Position numbers and translations under genes: made by a program | Part shown: positions 8,392 through 17,526 of the stretch, piece by piece | How the letters are laid out: the number at the start of each line of letters is the position of its first letter | How positions within the stretch are numbered: the stretch's first letter is position 1 | Origin: Fibrisoma limi BUZ 3 | GTDB taxonomy: Bacteria; Bacteroidota; Bacteroidia; Cytophagales; Spirosomataceae | Direction: 5' to 3' | Length of the DNA: 64,000 nt | Assembly: GCF_000296815.2 (NCBI RefSeq) | Contig: NZ_CAIT01000007.1 | Location: 620,001-684,000, forward strand | The notes under the pieces: generated by a model | Databases searched by the model: none | Told to the model about the DNA's origin: nothing | Seen by the model: the letters and a program-made list of their open reading frames with translations, nothing else

Positions 8392-9558
8392 TCAACCGTG
8401 AAAGAAATCCTTCATTTTCTCGAAGAAACCTTTCTCGTTCTTGTTCGGTTTGGGCTGGAAGTTTGGTGAATTACGTAGTTTTTCCAGCATGTTCCGTTCC
8501 TCGGACGACAGCGTTTTGGGCGTCCAGACATTTACATGAACCAGTTGGTCACCGCGGCCGTAGCCGTTGAGTTCTTTGATACCTTTCCCTTTCAGGCGCA
8601 GGATTTTACCACTCTGTGTACCGGGTTCCAGCGTAATGCGGGCGCGTCCGTCGATGGTTGGCACTTCTACGTTGGTACCGATAGCCGCATCCACAAAGCT
8701 GACATACAGGTCAAACACAACGTTGTTGCCGTCGCGCTTCAGGTCGGCGTCCTCCTCCTCTTCGATGACAATGAGCAGGTCACCCGCCACGCCCCCTCGC
8801 GGTGGTACGTTTCCTTTGCCCCCCACAGAGAGCTGAATACCCTCAGCTACGCCCGCCGGAATCTTGATTGGGATTACGTCTTCCTGCAACACCCGGCCCT
8901 CGCCGAAGCAGACGTCGCAACGCTCAGTAACAATTTTACCTTCGCCGTTACAGGTTGGGCAGGTATTGGTCGATACCATTTGCCCTAGCATCGTGTTCAC
9001 CACTTTGCGGGTCTGCCCGGTACCATTACAGGTCGAACAGGTCTGCACGGCCGTACCGTTGCGGGAGCCGTTGCCACCGCAGGTTGTGCAGGACACGTGG
9101 CGTTTTACCTTAATCTTCTTCTCAACACCGTTGGCAACTTCCTGCAAATTCAGTTTCAGCTTAATGCGTAGGTCAGAACCCCGCCGGACGCGCTGCCGCT
9201 GCCCGCCCGGTCCGCCCGCTCCCCGGAAGAAGCTGCCGAACGGTGAGTCATCGCCAAACACATCGCCAAACTGGCTGAATATATCCTCCATTGTCGGGCC
9301 GCCGGGGCCGTAGCCGCCACTGGCCGCTCCACCCATACCCGCATGCCCAAACTGATCATAGCGTGCTTTCTTCTGAGGGTCGCTCAGTACGTCGTAGGCT
9401 TCAGCAGCCTCCTTGAATTTCTCTTCGGCGGTCGGATCGTCCGGGTTCTTATCCGGGTGGTATTTGATGGCCATCTTCCGATAAGCCTTCTTCAGATCCT
9501 CCGGCGACGCATTCTTATCAACGCCCAGTATCTCGTAATAGTCACGTTTCGTTGCCAT
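8392..9558 (-). CDS. dnaJ: Chaperone protein DnaJ (Hsp40)
   Basis: Cytosolic co-chaperone of 388 residues that stimulates the DnaK ATPase and delivers unfolded substrates. All type I parts are present in order: J domain at residues 1-70 with the HPD motif in [10 protein letters not shown], a Gly/Phe-rich linker, four zinc-finger repeats ([32 protein letters not shown]) and the C-terminal substrate-binding domains. I use the ATG at 9558 ([13 protein letters not shown]); a TTG nine bases upstream is less likely. grpE lies upstream on the same strand, separated by a 117-bp spacer filled with octamer repeats. Confidence 0.97.
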   Translation of the reverse strand: MATKRDYYEILGVDKNASPEDLKKAYRKMAIKYHPDKNPDDPTAEEKFKEAAEAYDVLSDPQKKARYDQFGHAGMGGAASGGYGPGGPTMEDIFSQFGDVFGDDSPFGSFFRGAGGPGGQRQRVRRGSDLRIKLKLNLQEVANGVEKKIKVKRHVSCTTCGGNGSRNGTAVQTCSTCNGTGQTRKVVNTMLGQMVSTNTCPTCNGEGKIVTERCDVCFGEGRVLQEDVIPIKIPAGVAEGIQLSVGGKGNVPPRGGVAGDLLIVIEEEEDADLKRDGNNVVFDLYVSFVDAAIGTNVEVPTIDGRARITLEPGTQSGKILRLKGKGIKELNGYGRGDQLVHVNVWTPKTLSSEERNMLEKLRNSPNFQPKPNKNEKGFFEKMKDFFHG

Positions 9559-9563
9559 ATCTG

Positions 9564-9674
9564 TCAATGAGTGAATGAGCGAATGAGTGAGTTAGTGAAT
9601 ATATGCCTGGATCACTACAGTCGGGTGCAGCTATCCCATTCACTAAATCGCTCATGCACTCATTCGCCCATTCT
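9564..9674. repeat. Octamer repeat (AATGAGTG/CACTCATT) with inverted arms in the grpE-dnaJ spacer
   Basis: The left arm (about 9564-9599) is built from copies of AATGAGTG with variants such as AATGAGCG and TTAGTGAAT. The right arm (about 9638-9674) contains the complementary ATTCACTAAATCGCTCAT and CACTCATTCGCC. The arms could fold into a long imperfect hairpin between two chaperone genes. The same octamer unit occurs inside a coding sequence at 28535-28568. Confidence 0.7.
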
Positions 9675-9675
9675 A

Positions 9676-10287
9676 TTAACTGCCTATAATAACCTTTGCA
9701 AATCGAATTACCTTGTCATTCAGGTAATACCCTTTTTCAATCTCGTCGATCACCTTGCCTTTGAGGTCTTCGCTGGGTGCCGGAAACTGCGTCACGGACT
9801 CGTGCAGATCCGCATCGAAAGGCTCTCCTTTCGACGTCATCGGCTTCAGGCCTTTGCTTTCCAGCGTTTTATAGAGTTTGTTGTAAATCAGGGATATCCC
9901 CTCTTTCAACGCAGCAACATCGGAGGTAGTTTCCAGCGACTGCATGGCCCGTTCAAAATCGTCGACCACCGGCAGCAATGCCAGCAGCAACCCCTTATTG
10001 GCGTCGCCAATCAGATCCAGCTTTTCTTTGGCCGTGCGCCGACGGAAGTTTTCAAAATCGGCGTAGAGTCGTACGTACTTGTCCTTCAATTCGGCAAGTT
10101 CGCGAGCAGTGGCATCGCTAGCCGACGCTTCATCCGATTGTGCTTCTTCGGCCATTCCGCCATTGATCGTTACGGCCTCATCGGTAGTAGGGGTATTCGA
10201 TTCAGCGGCAGTTGTTTCTTCGGTAACGTTGTCAGGTTGTTCAGTATTGACAGACGATTGCTCGTCCAAAATGTCTTTATTTTCCAT
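9676..10287 (-). CDS. grpE: Nucleotide exchange factor GrpE
   Basis: Homodimeric factor that releases ADP from DnaK. From the ATG at 10287 (MENKDILDEQ) it has 203 residues: an acidic, Thr/Glu-rich disordered N-terminus (about 1-60), a long coiled-coil helix (ARELAELKDKYVRLYADFEN, then RRRTAKEK) and the C-terminal beta domain with VVDDFERAM and the ending KGYYLNDKVIRFAKVIIG, all typical of GrpE. Upstream in-frame starts at 10320 and 10356 exist but add a Lys/Arg-rich leader unlike the family. It precedes dnaJ on the same strand, so a grpE-dnaJ heat-shock operon is likely; dnaK is not in the window. Confidence 0.95.
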   Translation of the reverse strand: MENKDILDEQSSVNTEQPDNVTEETTAAESNTPTTDEAVTINGGMAEEAQSDEASASDATARELAELKDKYVRLYADFENFRRRTAKEKLDLIGDANKGLLLALLPVVDDFERAMQSLETTSDVAALKEGISLIYNKLYKTLESKGLKPMTSKGEPFDADLHESVTQFPAPSEDLKGKVIDEIEKGYYLNDKVIRFAKVIIGS

Positions 10288-10453
10288 AAAAGAACGCTTC
10301 TTTCTCTTCCAGAAATCCATGAGCAAAGATGCGCAATAAAGTTGCCAAAACCGCATCTACTGACAAGCTGGCAGGTTCATTTGCGCAGATTCTTTTGCCA
10401 AACCGAATTTATTACGGTCGAATTTCCGTTTAATCAACACAAGACAACAACAA

Positions 10454-11398
10454 ATGAATACGGCGGCCGTCCAATACACGCAACTGATTAAGCACAAAGC
10501 CCTTGCGCTGGGTTTTGACTTCTGTGGTATTGCCCGGGCGGAATTTCTGGAAGACGAAGCACCCCGGCTCGAAACCTGGCTGAAGAACGGAATGCACGGC
10601 CAGATGAACTACATGGCCAATCATTTCGACAAGCGGCTCGATCCCCGATTGCTCGTCGACGACGCGAAATCTGTAGTCACTTTATTGCTCAACTACTATC
10701 CGGAGCAGCAGCTTCCCGAAGACGACGATGCGTACAAACTGTCGAAGTATGCCTACGGAACTGACTATCACTTTGTCATAAAAGACAAGTTGAAAGACCT
10801 GCTGGCGTTCATCCAGACAGAAATCGGTGAAGTTGGCGGGCGGGCCTTCGTCGATTCGGCCCCGGTAATGGATAAAGCCTGGGCGAAACGTGCCGGACTC
10901 GGCTGGGTCGGTAAACACACCAACCTGATCAATCGCGAAATCGGCAGCTACTTTTTTATTGGCGAATTAATTCTGGATCTCGATCTGGAACCGGATGGCC
11001 CTATCGCCGACTACTGCGGTACATGCACCCGATGCATTGATGCCTGCCCTACCGACGCCATCGTTGCGCCCTATGTAGTAGACGGCAGTAAATGCATTTC
11101 CTATTTTACGATTGAACTGAAAGAGGCTCTGCCCGACGATGTTCGGGGCAAGTTCAATAACTGGGTGTTCGGGTGCGACATCTGCCAGGACGTATGCCCC
11201 TGGAACCGCTTTGCCCGCCCGCATCAGACGCCCGAATTTACCCCCCACCCTGACTTGACTACTTTTTCCCGAAAGGACTGGGAAGAGATAACCGACGAAG
11301 TATTTCGGGAAGTATTCCGCCGATCGGCCGTCAAACGAACCAAACTCGAAGGGCTGAAGCGAAACGTCCGATTTGTAGGCGAATCACCAGAACTATAA
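10454..11398 (+). CDS. queG: Epoxyqueuosine reductase QueG
   Basis: Catalyses the last step of queuosine synthesis, reducing epoxyqueuosine in tRNA with a cobalamin cofactor and two [4Fe-4S] clusters. In its 314 residues the two ferredoxin-like cysteine motifs are clear: [12 protein letters not shown] starting at residue 188 and [15 protein letters not shown] starting at about 241. Upstream, [20 protein letters not shown] and GKHTNLI form the conserved substrate and cobalamin region. Length and order match the family. It is divergent from grpE with a 166-bp gap and stands alone. Confidence 0.96.
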   Translation: MNTAAVQYTQLIKHKALALGFDFCGIARAEFLEDEAPRLETWLKNGMHGQMNYMANHFDKRLDPRLLVDDAKSVVTLLLNYYPEQQLPEDDDAYKLSKYAYGTDYHFVIKDKLKDLLAFIQTEIGEVGGRAFVDSAPVMDKAWAKRAGLGWVGKHTNLINREIGSYFFIGELILDLDLEPDGPIADYCGTCTRCIDACPTDAIVAPYVVDGSKCISYFTIELKEALPDDVRGKFNNWVFGCDICQDVCPWNRFARPHQTPEFTPHPDLTTFSRKDWEEITDEVFREVFRRSAVKRTKLEGLKRNVRFVGESPEL

Positions 11399-11525
11399 TT
11401 ATCTACAAAGTAGACTATAACGCCTAATGAATGTTTTATCATAGGATTTGGTCCGTTCACTAAATCTCGGTTGATATGTATCCACTTGTTGCGTTAATAT
11501 AACGTTCCAATTGCACTCCTGATCA

Positions 11526-12203
11526 ATGCAACGAGATCGAGCACAAACAGAACAGCGCCTTATTGAAGCAGTAGGCCATATGATTACCGAAGAAGGTTAT
11601 GAAAAAATTGGGATCAACCGAATTGCCGCCCGTGCGGGTGTAAACAAGATTTTAATCTACCGATACTTCGGTGGGCTCCAGGGGTTGATTGATGCGTATG
11701 TCCATCAGTTGCAGCTCAACCTGACGTCGCCCACAATTGACATAGAGCGGCTGCGCAACGCGTCGCTGGAAGAAATCTTCAACTATTGTGCGGACTATTT
11801 CATCAACGAGTACCGACGGTTTCGGGGGGATGCCAAAGCGCAGGAATTGCTGAAGGCTGCCCTGTTGAGCAAAGAATACCCGCCCAATGTATTTGCCGAA
11901 CGAGAGCAGCACCTGGCAACGGTTGTAAAACAGATCAGCGACCTCATTCAGACTCCGTATGGCGTGGCCTTTGCTACGTTTATGCATAGCGCCATGATTA
12001 CGCTCACGCTCTTCAAGCAGCAGCAAAAGAAACCGTTTGGCCTTGATCTGGACGATGATGCGGCCTGGGAACAGATTGAGATCATTATCCGGCAAATCTT
12101 CCAGGGCTCTTATGCATTCACGAAACAGCAGTTGCCGGACCTGACGGCATTACCGCGCCCAGACGAATCCAATCTGTCGTCAACCGACGGAGGAACTTCG
12201 TAA
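11526..12203 (+). CDS. TetR-family transcriptional regulator
   Basis: One-component repressor of 225 residues. The N-terminal HTH (about residues 8-55) reads RLIEAVGHMITEEGYEKIGI, NRIAARAGVNKILIYRYFGG, matching TetR with the YRYFG motif at the end of the recognition helix. The rest is the alpha-helical ligand and dimer domain, with no family-specific clue. Its 3' end overlaps the 3' end of kynU on the other strand by 24 bp, so the two transcripts run into one another. Its target is unknown; the tail-to-tail position gives no promoter evidence that it controls kynU. Confidence 0.85.
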   Translation: MQRDRAQTEQRLIEAVGHMITEEGYEKIGINRIAARAGVNKILIYRYFGGLQGLIDAYVHQLQLNLTSPTIDIERLRNASLEEIFNYCADYFINEYRRFRGDAKAQELLKAALLSKEYPPNVFAEREQHLATVVKQISDLIQTPYGVAFATFMHSAMITLTLFKQQQKKPFGLDLDDDAAWEQIEIIIRQIFQGSYAFTKQQLPDLTALPRPDESNLSSTDGGTS

Positions 12204-13463
12204 GGTTTCCCCAACCTGCCATACTTCTTCAAACGTGTTGTAAAGCGGATTGGGGGCCAGTCGGATGCAGTCGGGTTCGCGCCAGTCGCCGATGATTCCG
12301 GTTGACGCCAATCGATCAAAAAGTGCCCTCCCGCTGGCCTTTACCAACAAGGATAGCTGGCAACCGCGCTGGTTCGGGTCAGCAGGTGTCAGAATTTGAT
12401 ACGGTAAGGAGCCAGCCTCATCGGAACGCCCGAATCCGGCATCCAGCAGCACGTGTTCCAGAAAGCCGGTTAGTTGTTCGCTTTTCCGGCGCAACTGGGG
12501 CATTCCTGCTTCGGCGGTGATTGATAGCGCAGCCCGGTGCATGGCCAGCGCCACGATGTTGGGCGTACTAAGTTGCCAGCCATCGGCTCCGCGCATCGGC
12601 ACAAAGCCTTTGGTCATGGCAAACCGGTTTTCTTCCTGGTAGCCCCACCAGCCCGCCAGCCGGGGCAGATTCTGGTCATGGTGTTTCTCATGCACAAAAA
12701 TTCCGGAAACAGCCCCCGGCCCGCCATTCAGGTACTTGTAAGAACACCAGGTTGCAAAGTCGACACCCCAGTCGTGTAGCCGAAGCGGTACGTTTCCAAT
12801 TGCATGGGCCAGATCAAACCCAACCGGAATACCGTAGTGCCGGGCCGTTTCGGCGATGGCCGCCATGTTGTAAACCTGGCCTGTATAGTAATTGAGTCCA
12901 CTCAGCCAGATCAGTGCCAGGGATTCGCAATGCTCGGCAATGGCCCGCTGAATATCGGATGTATGAATCAGACCGTCCGGCCGGGGGGCTACTTCAATGA
13001 TCGCATCGGCGGGTAGGTGGTTCCGGAATGCAACGTGCGTTTCGAGGGCGTATTGATCGGAGGGGAAATCGCCGGCAATGGTCAGAATTTTATATTTAGC
13101 TGGCGTTGGCTGGTAGAACGATGCTAACAGAAGATGCAGATTCACTGTCAACGCATTCATGGGGCATACCTCCGACGGCGCTGCACCAACAATTTGCCCC
13201 AGGGCTTCTTTGCAGGTAGCATGAAAACTCAACCACGGTGTTTCGCCCTCAAACCACCCCTCAACCCCAAGGTGTTGCCAGGTAGCAAGTTCTGCGTTCA
13301 CAGCTTCACGGACAGCCTTGGGTTGTAGGCCGAGCGAATTTCCACAGAAATAAACCAGGGATTTACCATCACGTTCCGGGATATAGAACCGGTCGCGAAA
13401 GTGACGTAACGGATCGGTGCGATCAAGCTCCTGAGCAAACGATAGTGTATTGTGAAACACCAT
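12180..13463 (-). CDS. kynU: Kynureninase
   Basis: PLP enzyme of 427 residues that cleaves kynurenine or 3-hydroxykynurenine to (3-hydroxy)anthranilate and alanine. Visible landmarks: YFCGNSLGLQPKAV near the N-terminus, GVEGWFEGETPW, WLSGLNYYTGQVY, GFDLAHAIGNVPL with the PLP-contacting Asp and His, and WCSYKYLNGGPGAVSG, in which Lys243 is the expected PLP Schiff-base lysine. The C-terminus DWREPDCIRLAPNPLYN matches kynureninases. No other kynurenine-pathway gene (tryptophan or kynurenine oxygenase, 3-HAA dioxygenase) is adjacent, so its role in tryptophan breakdown or NAD synthesis cannot be decided from context. Confidence 0.96.
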   Translation of the reverse strand: MVFHNTLSFAQELDRTDPLRHFRDRFYIPERDGKSLVYFCGNSLGLQPKAVREAVNAELATWQHLGVEGWFEGETPWLSFHATCKEALGQIVGAAPSEVCPMNALTVNLHLLLASFYQPTPAKYKILTIAGDFPSDQYALETHVAFRNHLPADAIIEVAPRPDGLIHTSDIQRAIAEHCESLALIWLSGLNYYTGQVYNMAAIAETARHYGIPVGFDLAHAIGNVPLRLHDWGVDFATWCSYKYLNGGPGAVSGIFVHEKHHDQNLPRLAGWWGYQEENRFAMTKGFVPMRGADGWQLSTPNIVALAMHRAALSITAEAGMPQLRRKSEQLTGFLEHVLLDAGFGRSDEAGSLPYQILTPADPNQRGCQLSLLVKASGRALFDRLASTGIIGDWREPDCIRLAPNPLYNTFEEVWQVGETLRSSSVG

Positions 13464-13550
13464 AAGCGATTAGTCAATCAAAAACACAGCCCTAACTAAT
13501 AATATAGTTCCGACTGCGTTACTACGTTGTAAACACTAACAGCAAATATC

Positions 13551-13997
13551 ATGAAAACACTCGGTTCGCTTCTGCTTTGTTTGCTACTTAGTGCTACTAC
13601 ATTGGCCCAGCAAGCGCCTACCCAGGCTGGTAAGCCGCCTAAACCGCAGCTATTGCTGACGTTAAACAATCGGACAGTTGCTTTTAACCGGCACAACGTA
13701 TTTGCCAGTAAATTCGACACGCTGATGGTCTGGCAGGGAAAGCTCGCCGACGCAACTCCCCGTAGCTCTCAAACCAGCGTAGTAATCGGCGATGTGGTTG
13801 TTAGTCTGGTACGTGACACCCGACGCGTCGATTACGTTACCTTAACGAATGGCAGAGGCTCCATTGCTTCACTGGCAGCCCAGGCTCAAACCGGCGATCG
13901 GTATGTTATCCAGCTTGATAAGATAACTCTCAAAAACACAAATGACTTAAAAGAAGTCTACAATCTCCAACCCGTTTATTTAATTGCTATCCGGTAG
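13551..13997 (+). CDS. Small secreted protein of unknown function
   Basis: 148 residues starting with a clear Sec signal peptide (MKTLGSLLLCLLLSATTLAQ, cleavage expected after the Ala-Gln region). The mature part is beta-strand-like with little charge clustering and no Cys, and ends in VYLIAIR. No family is recognised. It is divergent from kynU and followed by another small orphan gene 163 bp later. The codon use and the clean signal peptide make it a believable gene. Confidence 0.6.
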   Translation: MKTLGSLLLCLLLSATTLAQQAPTQAGKPPKPQLLLTLNNRTVAFNRHNVFASKFDTLMVWQGKLADATPRSSQTSVVIGDVVVSLVRDTRRVDYVTLTNGRGSIASLAAQAQTGDRYVIQLDKITLKNTNDLKEVYNLQPVYLIAIR

Positions 13998-14160
13998 TTA
14001 TTTTAGCCGCTCCGCTATCACTAATCTACTTATTACGTTGACTACCACTCCTTTAATTAACAATTAACCTACAACCTCCTGAATTTAATTCATCATTAAT
14101 TACGACCTCTTCCTGCTCCTGTAATATTGCATCATCAATCAAACGCTCAAACACCCACCC

Positions 14161-14466
14161 ATGAATCAGTTCATCGCCATTCATTATAACGGCCAGACGC
14201 CTGCCTTTACTTATACGAATACGCTGGAAGATGCCAAGAGGCACTTGAGCAACCTGATAGCGAATCGCCAGGTTGGCCCTAACGATGCTATGGCTATCGT
14301 ACGAGCCGAAGATGATCAGATCTTATATTTTAAGATGGACAACAATACGATGGCCGATCTGTCAACAGCACGTGCTAAACAAACAGGCTGGTTTACGGAT
14401 GTCTACCGTTTTTTCAACGAATGTTCACTCCGACTCAGACATTCCATTGTCACGCCAGGAAAATAA
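14161..14466 (+). CDS. Small hypothetical cytosolic protein
   Basis: 101 residues with no signal peptide or membrane segment. The first 60 residues look like a small alpha/beta domain (MNQFIAIHYNGQTPAFTYT, then DAKRHLSNLIAN) and the tail is basic and Arg/His-rich. No family is recognised. It is followed after 22 bp by a strong terminator, which supports transcription. The overlapping frame at 14273-14470 is weaker and lacks a good start. Confidence 0.5.
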   Translation: MNQFIAIHYNGQTPAFTYTNTLEDAKRHLSNLIANRQVGPNDAMAIVRAEDDQILYFKMDNNTMADLSTARAKQTGWFTDVYRFFNECSLRLRHSIVTPGK

Positions 14467-14488
14467 CTGAGCCATATCCCAACACGAC

Positions 14489-14525
14489 AAAAAAAGCCGT
14501 TCAGCGACACTGAACGGCTTTTTTG
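14489..14525. terminator. Bidirectional terminator
   Basis: AAAAAAGCCGTTCAG and CTGAACGGCTTTTTT form a perfect stem around a short loop, with A and T runs on the flanks. It separates the small plus-strand gene from the end of the metal operon on the minus strand. Confidence 0.9.
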
Positions 14526-14540
14526 TCATATAGAACTCGC

Positions 14541-14909
14541 TTATTGGTGGTCCATTCCACCTTTCTTGCAGCAGGAAGGCAGTTTGTTATAACCAACCTC
14601 GTCGGCGGGTAATTCATCAGCATCATACCCGGTTTTAACGATGTTTGCCTTTAGCTTGGCCACATCCGTTTTTTTCGGATTGTATTTGATCGTAACTACT
14701 TTCGATTTCACGTCAAGGGCCGCTTCCTTAACGCCCTTTTCAAACGAAAGGTTACGTTCGATCCGGGCTTTACACATGCCGCATACGGCCGATGTTTTGA
14801 TCTTCACCTCTTTGTCCTTGTCGTCGTCTTTCAACGAACCGGCAGCAAACGATAGGTTTCCCAGCAAAAAAAAGGCGGTCAGAAGAGTCAGAAATGGTTT
14901 ACGATACAT
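14541..14909 (-). CDS. Secreted heavy-metal-associated (HMA) domain protein
   Basis: 122 residues: a signal peptide (about 1-23, ending in SFAAG), an acidic and Lys linker, then an HMA fold (about 34-100) with AVCGMCKARIERNLSFEKGV, where Cys43 and Cys46 form the metal-binding CxxC pair seen in CopZ- and MerP-like carriers. The tail PSCCKKGGMDHQ adds a CC pair plus Met and His, possibly a second soft-metal site. It probably binds Cu(I) in the periplasm. It is the last gene of a six-gene minus-strand operon, 36 bp after the outer-membrane protein gene. Confidence 0.8.
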   Translation of the reverse strand: MYRKPFLTLLTAFFLLGNLSFAAGSLKDDDKDKEVKIKTSAVCGMCKARIERNLSFEKGVKEAALDVKSKVVTIKYNPKKTDVAKLKANIVKTGYDADELPADEVGYNKLPSCCKKGGMDHQ

Positions 14910-14945
14910 AGTTTGTGTGCTTTACGGTAAATATAGAACGAAATA

Positions 14946-16439
14946 CTAATTCATATGGTGCCCGTGGCTCCCCATTCGGCTGGTACCACCAGACTGCCTC
15001 CCCATCATCAGAACACCCGGTGTCAGCCGCAGGTAAATCTGTCCCGATAATGGCATGGTACCATAAATAGCCTGCAGCGATTTCTCAGGTAGGCTACCGG
15101 TCAACTGCGCCCCAACCACCAAGTCAGTCATAGCGTACCGGATGAGCCGATAGTTCATTCCCAGCGTCAGGTTATTGATCGTCAGCAGCGTCTGCCCAGG
15201 CACATCTCCTTCCAGATCAAGCTCTTCGGGTGACTTCGATACGTTCTCATAACGACCATACAGCGCTACTCGGTTCAGTTGCAGACTAGTTTCGGCAAGA
15301 TATGCGTTTTCGTGCAGGCCGTCGTGACTGTTCATACCCCACACCAAAGCGGAGGCCACATAACGATCGGGCGAGTTACCCAAGGGTTTGCTGTGCAATA
15401 AAGATGCCGTGGTGCGATTGACGTCCTCCTCGGGTTCAGCGGCTTCGGGACTTTTCAGAAACCCATGCGATACCTGTAACGCCAGCGAGGGGGACGGATT
15501 CACCGACAACCGGAACGAATAGCTATCAAAGCGGGGACGATCGAAACCCAACCGGTTTTCGTCGGGTTCGCGGCCGGTAAATGACGACGCTTCCACTTTC
15601 GCGATGCCTAACCGGTACCCCGCCGTTACGACGCCAAAGGTGATGTGCGTAGCGTCGTGCCAGTGGTGGCCGAGGGGCGAATCTGGATTATTGAACGACG
15701 AAATCCGGTGCATAAAGGCAGGTGGCCCTAAAGCCGGCTCGCCGGGAAAGCCAACGTACACGAACGCATCCGAACGCGGACTAAACGCATGACTATACCC
15801 TACGGACAGCTCGGCAAACAAATCGTGCTGGTGCTGGCGATCAATTAGCCTGCGTCCCTGATAACTCTCTCCTGATTGAAACACCAGTGGATAGCCATCT
15901 GCACCCACCAGCAGCGGATCAAGCGAAAGCATCGCTTTGGCGGCAAACAGCCCTCGCCTGCCTACGTACCGTTGGGCCATACCCATCGCCCAGTTGGGGG
16001 CGTCGAACTGCGTATCCCGTCCGCGTTTACCGGGGTTATTAAAATTCTGATTGGTATGTCGGATGAAGATGCTGTGGTGAAGCATGTACATCCACCCCTG
16101 GCCATTTTCCTGGCGGGTATGCAGCATGTAAGCGTACATGGGCGTATTGTCGGGGTGCCAGCTCGTACCGGAACCGTTACGATTCATAGGCAGATTCCGC
16201 GAGTACAGATGGCTCATCATCATCCCCATGCTTTGCCCCATGGTGCCGTTGCCCGGCTGTTCACTATGGGTTTCGTGAGCGGCCGAATCCGGTTTCAAGT
16301 CGCCGGACGGTTCTTTTACCGCCGGGCGATTCTCGGTCGGCATTGAGTGGCCTTCGTGATGCTGGTGCTGCGTCGTGTTTGACTGCGCAGCAACGTATCC
16401 AGTCAGCAGGAATAGCCCTATAAATAGATACTGGTTCAT
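14946..16439 (-). CDS. His/Met-rich outer-membrane protein of the metal operon
   Basis: 497 residues with a signal peptide (cleavage near TGYVAAQS). A His-rich mature N-terminus (HQHHEGHSM) and a Met-rich stretch (MGQSMGMMMSH) look like soft-metal ligands. The rest alternates aromatic and polar strands and ends with MGSHGHHMN, consistent with a beta-barrel, but the last residue is Asn, not the usual aromatic. Similar proteins sit beside copper-efflux genes in Bacteroidota, but no function is established. It lies between the Cys-rich storage protein and the HMA protein, which supports a role in copper or silver handling. Confidence 0.6.
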   Translation of the reverse strand: MNQYLFIGLFLLTGYVAAQSNTTQHQHHEGHSMPTENRPAVKEPSGDLKPDSAAHETHSEQPGNGTMGQSMGMMMSHLYSRNLPMNRNGSGTSWHPDNTPMYAYMLHTRQENGQGWMYMLHHSIFIRHTNQNFNNPGKRGRDTQFDAPNWAMGMAQRYVGRRGLFAAKAMLSLDPLLVGADGYPLVFQSGESYQGRRLIDRQHQHDLFAELSVGYSHAFSPRSDAFVYVGFPGEPALGPPAFMHRISSFNNPDSPLGHHWHDATHITFGVVTAGYRLGIAKVEASSFTGREPDENRLGFDRPRFDSYSFRLSVNPSPSLALQVSHGFLKSPEAAEPEEDVNRTTASLLHSKPLGNSPDRYVASALVWGMNSHDGLHENAYLAETSLQLNRVALYGRYENVSKSPEELDLEGDVPGQTLLTINNLTLGMNYRLIRYAMTDLVVGAQLTGSLPEKSLQAIYGTMPLSGQIYLRLTPGVLMMGRQSGGTSRMGSHGHHMN

Positions 16440-16509
16440 TAGCGTTGTTGTGTTTGTTCAATAGGACGGAATGACACTTGCTTAGCGCAGTGCCATCCCA
16501 TCAGTTTTA

Positions 16510-16848
16510 TCAGGCATTGGCAGACATCCGCCGACAATCATCGGCACAACGGCGACAGGCTTCAGCGCAGGCCTTGCAGTGTTCGTCGTCATGCTTGCTA
16601 CACTCGTCCGCACAGGCATCGCAGACATCGGCGCAGAGTACCATAAACTGCTTCATAAACTGTGAATCGCGGGCCGTCAGCCGGGCGCACATGGTACAGA
16701 AATCGGCACAGTCGCGGCAGAGTCGGATACAATCGGCCATCATCTGCACATTTTCTTCCTGGAGGCAGGCCGTGGCGCAACGTTCACAGGCCTCGGCGCA
16801 ATCGAAACAGATGTCGACGTGCTCGGCGTGTTGGGTCATGTTTTCCAT
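16510..16848 (-). CDS. Four-helix-bundle copper-storage-like protein (DUF326/Csp)
   Basis: Only 112 residues but 19 Cys, spaced as CxxC and CxxxC along amphipathic helices (DICFDCAEACERCATAC, MADCIRLCRDCADFCTMC, VLCADVCDACADEC, HCKACAEACRRCADDC). This is the pattern of Csp proteins, whose helix bundles fill their cores with Cu(I). There is no signal peptide, so it should be cytosolic like Csp3. It stands between the AraC/HMA regulator and the Met/His-rich outer-membrane protein. It is not a ferredoxin: the Cys spacing follows helix periodicity and lacks the CxxCxxCxxxCP motif. Confidence 0.85.
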   Translation of the reverse strand: MENMTQHAEHVDICFDCAEACERCATACLQEENVQMMADCIRLCRDCADFCTMCARLTARDSQFMKQFMVLCADVCDACADECSKHDDEHCKACAEACRRCADDCRRMSANA

Positions 16849-16956
16849 AACGAACTTGATTTGGGTTGTCTACCAATAGCGGTATGACAAAGTAACTACG
16901 CTGTTTCGCCGTGGTTTTTACATAATTTCCCGTTTGTTGTGCAGCTTTGCGGGCTC

Positions 16957-17526
16957 CTACACCGAATCGAGTGGCCGTCGGTCAGCGTGAGCGGCTTTGC
17001 GGTATTGCCCCGGCGTCTGGCCCGTCACCTGCCGGAACTGGTTCGACAGGTGATGCACGCTACTGTAGCCCAACCGCCACGCGATTTCGCTCAGGGTCAG
17101 TTCATCATACCGCAGCCACTCTTTAACCTTCTCAATTTTCAGCGCAATGATGTATTTCTCCACCGTCTGTCCTTCACTGGCGGAGAACAGGCCGCTGAGG
17201 TATGAGTAATCATAGCCGAGCTTTCGCTCCAGAAAGTCAGAGTAATTTTCTGTGGGCAGACGTTCACCTTTCAGGTGCTGAATTTCGTTAATCAGCAACA
17301 CCTTGATGTGCTCAACCAGCGTCTGCTTGCGATCGTCGACCAGATCAAAGCCGTTGGCCTGTAAGGTCTGCCGAACGTCGTCGAGCGAGACCGGCGCAGG
17401 CAATTCGGGCACCTCTACTTCGCCCAGGTCGACCCGGCCGACAACCAGTCCCAGTTTTTCGAGTTCTTCGCGCACTACCCGTTTGCAGCGGTCGCAGACC
17501 ATGTTTCGAATAGTAAGTATCATCAC
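16957..17526 (-). CDS. AraC-family regulator with N-terminal HMA-like CxxC sensor segment
   Basis: 189 residues in two parts. Residues 1-85 resemble a minimal HMA/ferredoxin-like fold with MVCDRCKRVVREELEKLGL (Cys11 and Cys14 as probable metal ligands). Residues ~95-180 are an AraC DNA-binding domain with two HTHs (ELTLSEIAWRLGYSSVHHLS, then QFRQVTGQTPGQYRK). The fusion suggests a one-component Cu(I) or other soft-metal sensor that reads metal directly. Its start overlaps the tonB-receptor stop by 4 bp (ATGA), so the two are translationally coupled. It probably autoregulates this operon; no operator could be defined. Confidence 0.8.
   Translation of the reverse strand: MMILTIRNMVCDRCKRVVREELEKLGLVVGRVDLGEVEVPELPAPVSLDDVRQTLQANGFDLVDDRKQTLVEHIKVLLINEIQHLKGERLPTENYSDFLERKLGYDYSYLSGLFSASEGQTVEKYIIALKIEKVKEWLRYDELTLSEIAWRLGYSSVHHLSNQFRQVTGQTPGQYRKAAHADRRPLDSV

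Noticed and set aside
9564-9674. CRISPR-like or regulatory repeat array
   Set aside because: The units are 8 bp, directly adjacent and imperfect, without spacers; no cas genes are in the window.
9571-10491. Long plus-strand open frame (306 codons) across grpE
   Set aside because: It is fully antisense to grpE and the spacer. Its translation has no domain and is rich in Phe, Arg and Cys as expected for a shadow frame, while the opposite strand gives a textbook GrpE.
15876-16346. Plus-strand frame of 156 codons opposite the outer-membrane protein
   Set aside because: It has no domain and no good start context; the minus strand has a signal peptide and operon context.
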